Shown: positions 60,031 through 64,000 of the stretch, in pieces
Layout of the letters: each line of letters begins with the position of its first letter
Numbering within the stretch: the first letter of the stretch is position 1
Origin: Calendula officinalis
Taxonomy: Eukaryota; Streptophyta; Magnoliopsida; Asterales; Asteraceae
Direction: 5' to 3'
Assembly: GCA_963853835.1 (NCBI GenBank)
Contig: OY970820.1
Span: 30,156,873 to 30,220,872 of the forward strand
Length of the DNA stretch: 64,000 bases
Notes under the pieces: model-generated
Told to the model about the DNA's origin: nothing
Databases searched by the model: none
Seen by the model: the letters and a program-made list of their open reading frames with translations, nothing else
Translations under genes and position numbers: made by a program

Positions 60031-62363
60031 TTTACTACTTATTCCGCAACCCATTTTAAGTTTTCAAAAGGACTAAAGCAGTGTTTTAAGATCCTTTACG
60101 ATCCATATAGTTGGATTTAAGAAAATCTTTGAGAGATCAGGGGTAAAAGTTCGGTTTTTCCTCTTTGGCAACTAATAGTGTCTCCCCAATTGCACGGCTC
60201 ATCGGTTTCTCCTCTTCGGTTGAGTTTTTCCTTTAGGCGACAAGTTTTCGGTGGGGCCCAATGTATCTTAATATGGTATATAATATTCTGTTTGTGTATA
60301 TTTTGTAATGATGTATCTAAAAAACTGAAGAAAAGTGGATTGTTGCCATGAGTATGTCTAGTTGAATGTCGGTTAGAATTTGAGATGACGTAACACTAAT
60401 TTGGTAAAAACTGAGTTGGTATAAATTACTGTTGAGATTGGTCTTAATTGTCTACTATCTTGCTAGAGGCTGTCTTGAAGCTACGTGGACCAATAGAAAC
60501 CGCTAACTTATATGCATTTTGTGGATCATCAGAATTCAGAGGCATCCTGTTTTGGTAGAGTCGTGGAAGGCATATATACAAGAAAAATCGTTCCGACTCC
60601 TGATGTTGACGAGGAATTATATTTGCCTATTAGCTTACAGGATGGGTCAAATAGTTTATAAGTATTTAAAGTACAGCCTTTATCTTATTTAAGTATTATT
60701 TTATTATTTATGATAAGAGGTATTAATAAGGTTTATTAAAATTTCCCTTTATATTACAGTACTTGTTTTTTTAAGTGTTACTGGTTTTAAACTCTGAGTT
60801 TTTTTTTAAAGGGGATGTTTTCATCAACATTATTGAAAAGGTGGTCTTCTAAAAATAAAAAAATTATATGTTTTAACAATATTGAGTATATTGTTGTATA
60901 TAGAATTTTTTTTACTTGGACATAATTATCAAAAAGAGGTTCCTCAATTTCCAATTGCAGATTCTATTTTCTTATCCGCCACAATCAGTAATTTTCTGAA
61001 TTTTGATCACTTCTAACCTAACATGAAATATATCCGTAGTTGCTAATGTCAAATTCTGAATTTTGGTCATTTCTAACCTAACATAAATTCTATATATAAA
61101 ATATCTTAGCAAATTACCTATAGTAATATTTCTCATGGGGAAATGTTAGTATTTTTTATTTTTTATTTATTAATAAAATATAATATAATTAATATGTTAG
61201 TTTATAAATATTAAATCTATACCGTCAAAATATCATGAAACATGAATACATGCTCCACATCATTATAAGATTAACATAAGATTAACTAGATAAATTGTAC
61301 GTTAAATAGATGTATTGTGGGGTGTGGCACTATCTATCCTTTGTGGCTTCTAAATTGGCGTCGCCAACTTAATGCCATGACACCATCACAAGCTAGCTTT
61401 AAAGCCCAAGTGATTATACTGATGTCACACCATTGGAAGAATCAGTGTAGTGCGATTGATAAAATACTAGGGTAAACATAGTATGATATCATGTATATTT
61501 TCTTCATACCGTATACCATACCAACTATAATTGGTATACTAATTTAGCTACCAATACTATACCAAGTTTACTTGGTACCAATTTGTTTAGCTTACAACAA
61601 TCATTCTTGGTACAAATTGATAATGGTATATACCAATTTCACAAACTTATATGAAGTTAAAAAAATTAATAACAAAATAACAGTGATATTTTATAATTAT
61701 CGAAAAGTTAAACATATTAACAAGTTTTCCGAACACGGAAACAAAATAAGGAAAATGATATAATATTTTACGTGCTATATAAACATAATCTAGTACGATA
61801 ATGTAACAAAAGATGTAGATTTCTTGTCGTAGTTAGATTCTTGGGCAAATAGGTTGGTAGTTTGGTATAATATATTTAACTAAGAATCATATAATATGTA
61901 TATCCTGATTAATACGGTATACCATGGTATCTAAAATTTTTGTACCATTACCATAACATGATTACATAATTGGTACGGTACTACCAATCAAACATGTTGG
62001 TTACCAACATATTAGCTACCAACTATTCTTAGTACGATTAATAGTATGTTAGTTGATTTTGTTCGATACAAATTTGACACTTCTGTAAAGTATCAAAAAA
62101 GAGTGTAATGATTTGTTTGAGTGAAATGACATTTTGGTTTGTAAATGTGAAAAATTAACTTTAAAGTGGCGTTAAGTCTTTGACTTGAGTCACCGTACGT
62201 CCTTACCCTTCCCTCATTTGCCCGCACAAAGCATGATATAAAGTTTGAATTTAAAATTTTCAAATCGCACGTAATTTTTTGATCTTCAAAGAAAGTTGCA
62301 ACTGGTAACCAACTCCGATTTCAAACTATTTTTTTGTTTTTCACTAATGCAATAACCCTAACA
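60031..62363. other. Intergenic upstream of the METTL13-like gene
   Basis: Contains an imperfect duplication of TTCTGAATTTTG...CTAACCTAACAT (60993-61030 and 61051-61088). A block at 61470-62060 is rich in GGTATACC and TTGGTACC palindromic words, possibly a decayed repeat. The last 150 bp before the ATG may be promoter and 5' UTR. No gene was recognised. Confidence 0.5.
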
Positions 62364-63745
62364 ATGGCGCTCGATCTATCAGCATTTGAAACCATAACTC
62401 CTTTTCAATTCATTACATTCACAATCCCAACCCCCGTTAAGCACCGCTGCTACATCAAAACTCCACTACTTCGAGTCTCCGTCCTAGATTCTCCGATAGC
62501 CACCGGCCCACCGCTGACGGTGGCTCACCAATAATCGCCGCCATGATTGTACCGGAGAACATGGAGAGAGACTGGAACTTCTGCACTGAATCCGGTCATC
62601 ATCTGCTCTTATTCTACACCTTCTGGAAAGCCTCACGCCTCATCCTGATCGGTAATAATCTCTCAACTGATTTAGAATCCTCAATTTATATCCGTCCTCC
62701 GGTTATTGATCCAGTTGACAAGGAGAAACTAGAAAATGAATTGAAACATTTAGTAATTGCTTTGCATCCTGTATCGTGTTTTCTACACGGTGTGCCGAAA
62801 ACCTTGTTCTTGAGCTATGAAGACGATGTGTTGTATCGTGTGATTATAGATAGATTTGTTGGCCCAATTGTTGGTGAATTTGCTGTTGAAGATGTTGAAT
62901 TGGAAAGTAATGACGATAACTGCAAAATATTTAGAAGGAGATTGAGGTTCAAAAGAATGCCTAATTTGATACAATCAGAAGTCACTCTTGTTCCTAATTT
63001 TAGCAAAATTAAAGGCGAGTATGATACGAATTTGGATTTAGAAAGTTTGAGGAAATTGAAGAATGTAGAATTTCATGTTAATAAAAAGGTTTTGGTTCAC
63101 TTAGATCCTATGGTTTCTGGTCTTGTATTGGTTGTTTCACATCTCAATAAGCAAATTCAACTAGGGTTTGCACCCACAGCTTTATGTTTAGGGGTTGGGG
63201 GCGGTGCTTTGTTAAGTTTCTTAAACACTCAATTAGGGTTTCAAGTTGTTGGAGTTGAGGCAGATGAGGTTGTTTTACATGTAGCAAAACAGTATTTTGG
63301 GTTAAATGAGGGGGAATCTATTCAACTAATCGTAAAAGATGCTATAAATTTGTTTGATAATGTTTCAAGCGACAGTTTAGATGCTAAATTTGATGTTGTT
63401 ATGGTTAATTTGGATTCAAGTGACGCTAGAACAGATTTTTGTGCTCCACCAAATGAATTTGTTAGGAAGCCTGTTTTACAGGCTTTGAAATTAATTGTTC
63501 ATGATCTTGGCGTTGTTGTCATCAATGTGATTCCCTTGAATAAACTGGTGTATGAAACACTGATAAAAGAACTTCAAGATGTTTTTCACAAGGTGTATGA
63601 AATTGATGTTGATAATGATGGAAATTTTGTTCTTATGGCCACTTTATCACCAGTTGCCTCCTCTATTGACAGTGACAATGCTTTCTTGATTAGGTTGAAA
63701 TCTGTGATTTCAGGATCTTATATGGATACTATAATGGAAGTATGA
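62364..63745 (+). CDS. METTL13/eEF1A-KNMT-like SAM-dependent methyltransferase, apparent frameshift near codon 50
   Basis: Two adjoining frames form one protein. 62364-62534 (MALDLSAFETITPFQFITF...PTP...LLRVSVLDSPIATGPP) is the conserved N-terminus of the plant METTL13-like C-terminal module, but runs into TAA at 62532. The second frame is open to 63745 (ATG at 62543, AAMIVPEN), continuing ESGHHLLLF, SRLILIGN, FRRRLRFKRMPNLIQSEV, the SAM motif I ALCLGVGGGALLSFL with acidic VVGVEADE (motif II), FDVVMVNLDSSDA, and a C-terminus ending VISGSYMDTIMEV. One base is gained or lost between about 62480 and 62540. The family methylates eEF1A in animals; the plant substrate is inferred. It lacks the N-terminal methyltransferase half of the two-domain form. 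It is either a sequencing error, a real shortened protein from 62543, or an incipient pseudogene. Confidence 0.85.
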
Positions 63746-64000
63746 AGTATATTTTGTAGCAAGTTTATAGTAGCAAGTACATATCAAATAGAATACAATT
63801 GTAAACAAGGGGGTTATACGATTCTTTACAGTTTATAGTCACCATTGTTTGTTTTTTCATTAGAATAGAAATCGATTTAAAGAAATTTGTGTCACGATAG
63901 ATTCTACGCAGTTATCTCACTTAGAAATCAAATATCGGTCAAGTACCGAGATTTAAAGTAACATTTATCGCGGTGTGGGATATCATATTTTTATATTACG
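63746..64000 (+). other. 3' flank of the METTL13-like gene
   Basis: AT-rich, with poly(A)-signal-like words (AATAGAATAC at about 63788, AATAGAAATCG at about 63864). Nothing else is seen up to the window end. Confidence 0.4.

Overview
This is a stretch of plant nuclear genome, AT-rich and gene-poor. Spliced genes with GT-AG introns, long LTR retrotransposons primed by initiator tRNA-Met, Helitrons, PIF/Harbinger, hAT and Stowaway elements and plant-type protein families all point to a dicot. The TGTAACA...TGTTACA LTR style would fit an asterid, but the species cannot be fixed from the sequence alone.

Four host genes are supported. (1) Positions 1-1205, minus: the 5' part of a DUF3475/DUF668 (PSK SIMULATOR-like) gene that runs off the left edge. 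(2) Positions 23242-30401, minus: a complete gene of about 26 exons for the RNA cytidine acetyltransferase NAT10/Kre33. (3) Positions 44171-45603, minus: a five-exon OTU-domain deubiquitinase. (4) Positions 62364-63745, plus: a METTL13-like (eEF1A methyltransferase family) protein, with an apparent frameshift after its N-terminal segment. A 3' fragment of a CSLA glucomannan mannosyltransferase gene lies at 32550-32960. These are separate housekeeping functions (rRNA/tRNA acetylation, deubiquitination, protein methylation), with no sign of a cluster.

Most of the rest is layered transposons. At 3067-6045 a solo LTR with a perfect TTTTG target duplication splits a LINE 3' end. At 9483-23153 a minus-strand solo LTR has been invaded by a non-coding large-LTR retrotransposon that now reads LTR-internal-LTR-truncated internal; a 289-bp direct repeat of host sequence flanks it, as if an empty-site copy had been joined to an occupied one. 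At 33757-41843 a PIF/Harbinger transposon (TAA duplication) is broken by a solo LTR (35106-37308, duplication CCAAA) and by a minus-strand Helitron (37362 to about 41416) that carries spliced exons of COP9 signalosome subunit 1. At 46421-60030 a second Helitron carries exons of a bacterial-type ribosomal protein L1 gene and a collapsed PIF1-like helicase, has two successive Helitron 3' termini, and was itself hit by a very young 9.9-kb LTR element (49035-58930; LTRs differ at only about two positions by eye). Smaller elements with clear ends include a hAT MITE whose target duplication contains the CSLA stop codon (32964-33498), a second hAT-like MITE (41937-42331), two Stowaway MITEs, an 881-bp TIR element with an 8-bp duplication (8161-9041) and a tRNA-derived SINE (45901-46090).

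The most unusual pattern is inside the LTRs. Four diverged LTR families share an exon-like module of 59-62 nt: an acceptor-like ACAG, a short hairpin whose stem shows one compensatory change, and a GGTGAGTGG donor-like end. In three of the families it is followed by a cluster of TTCGCG palindromes.
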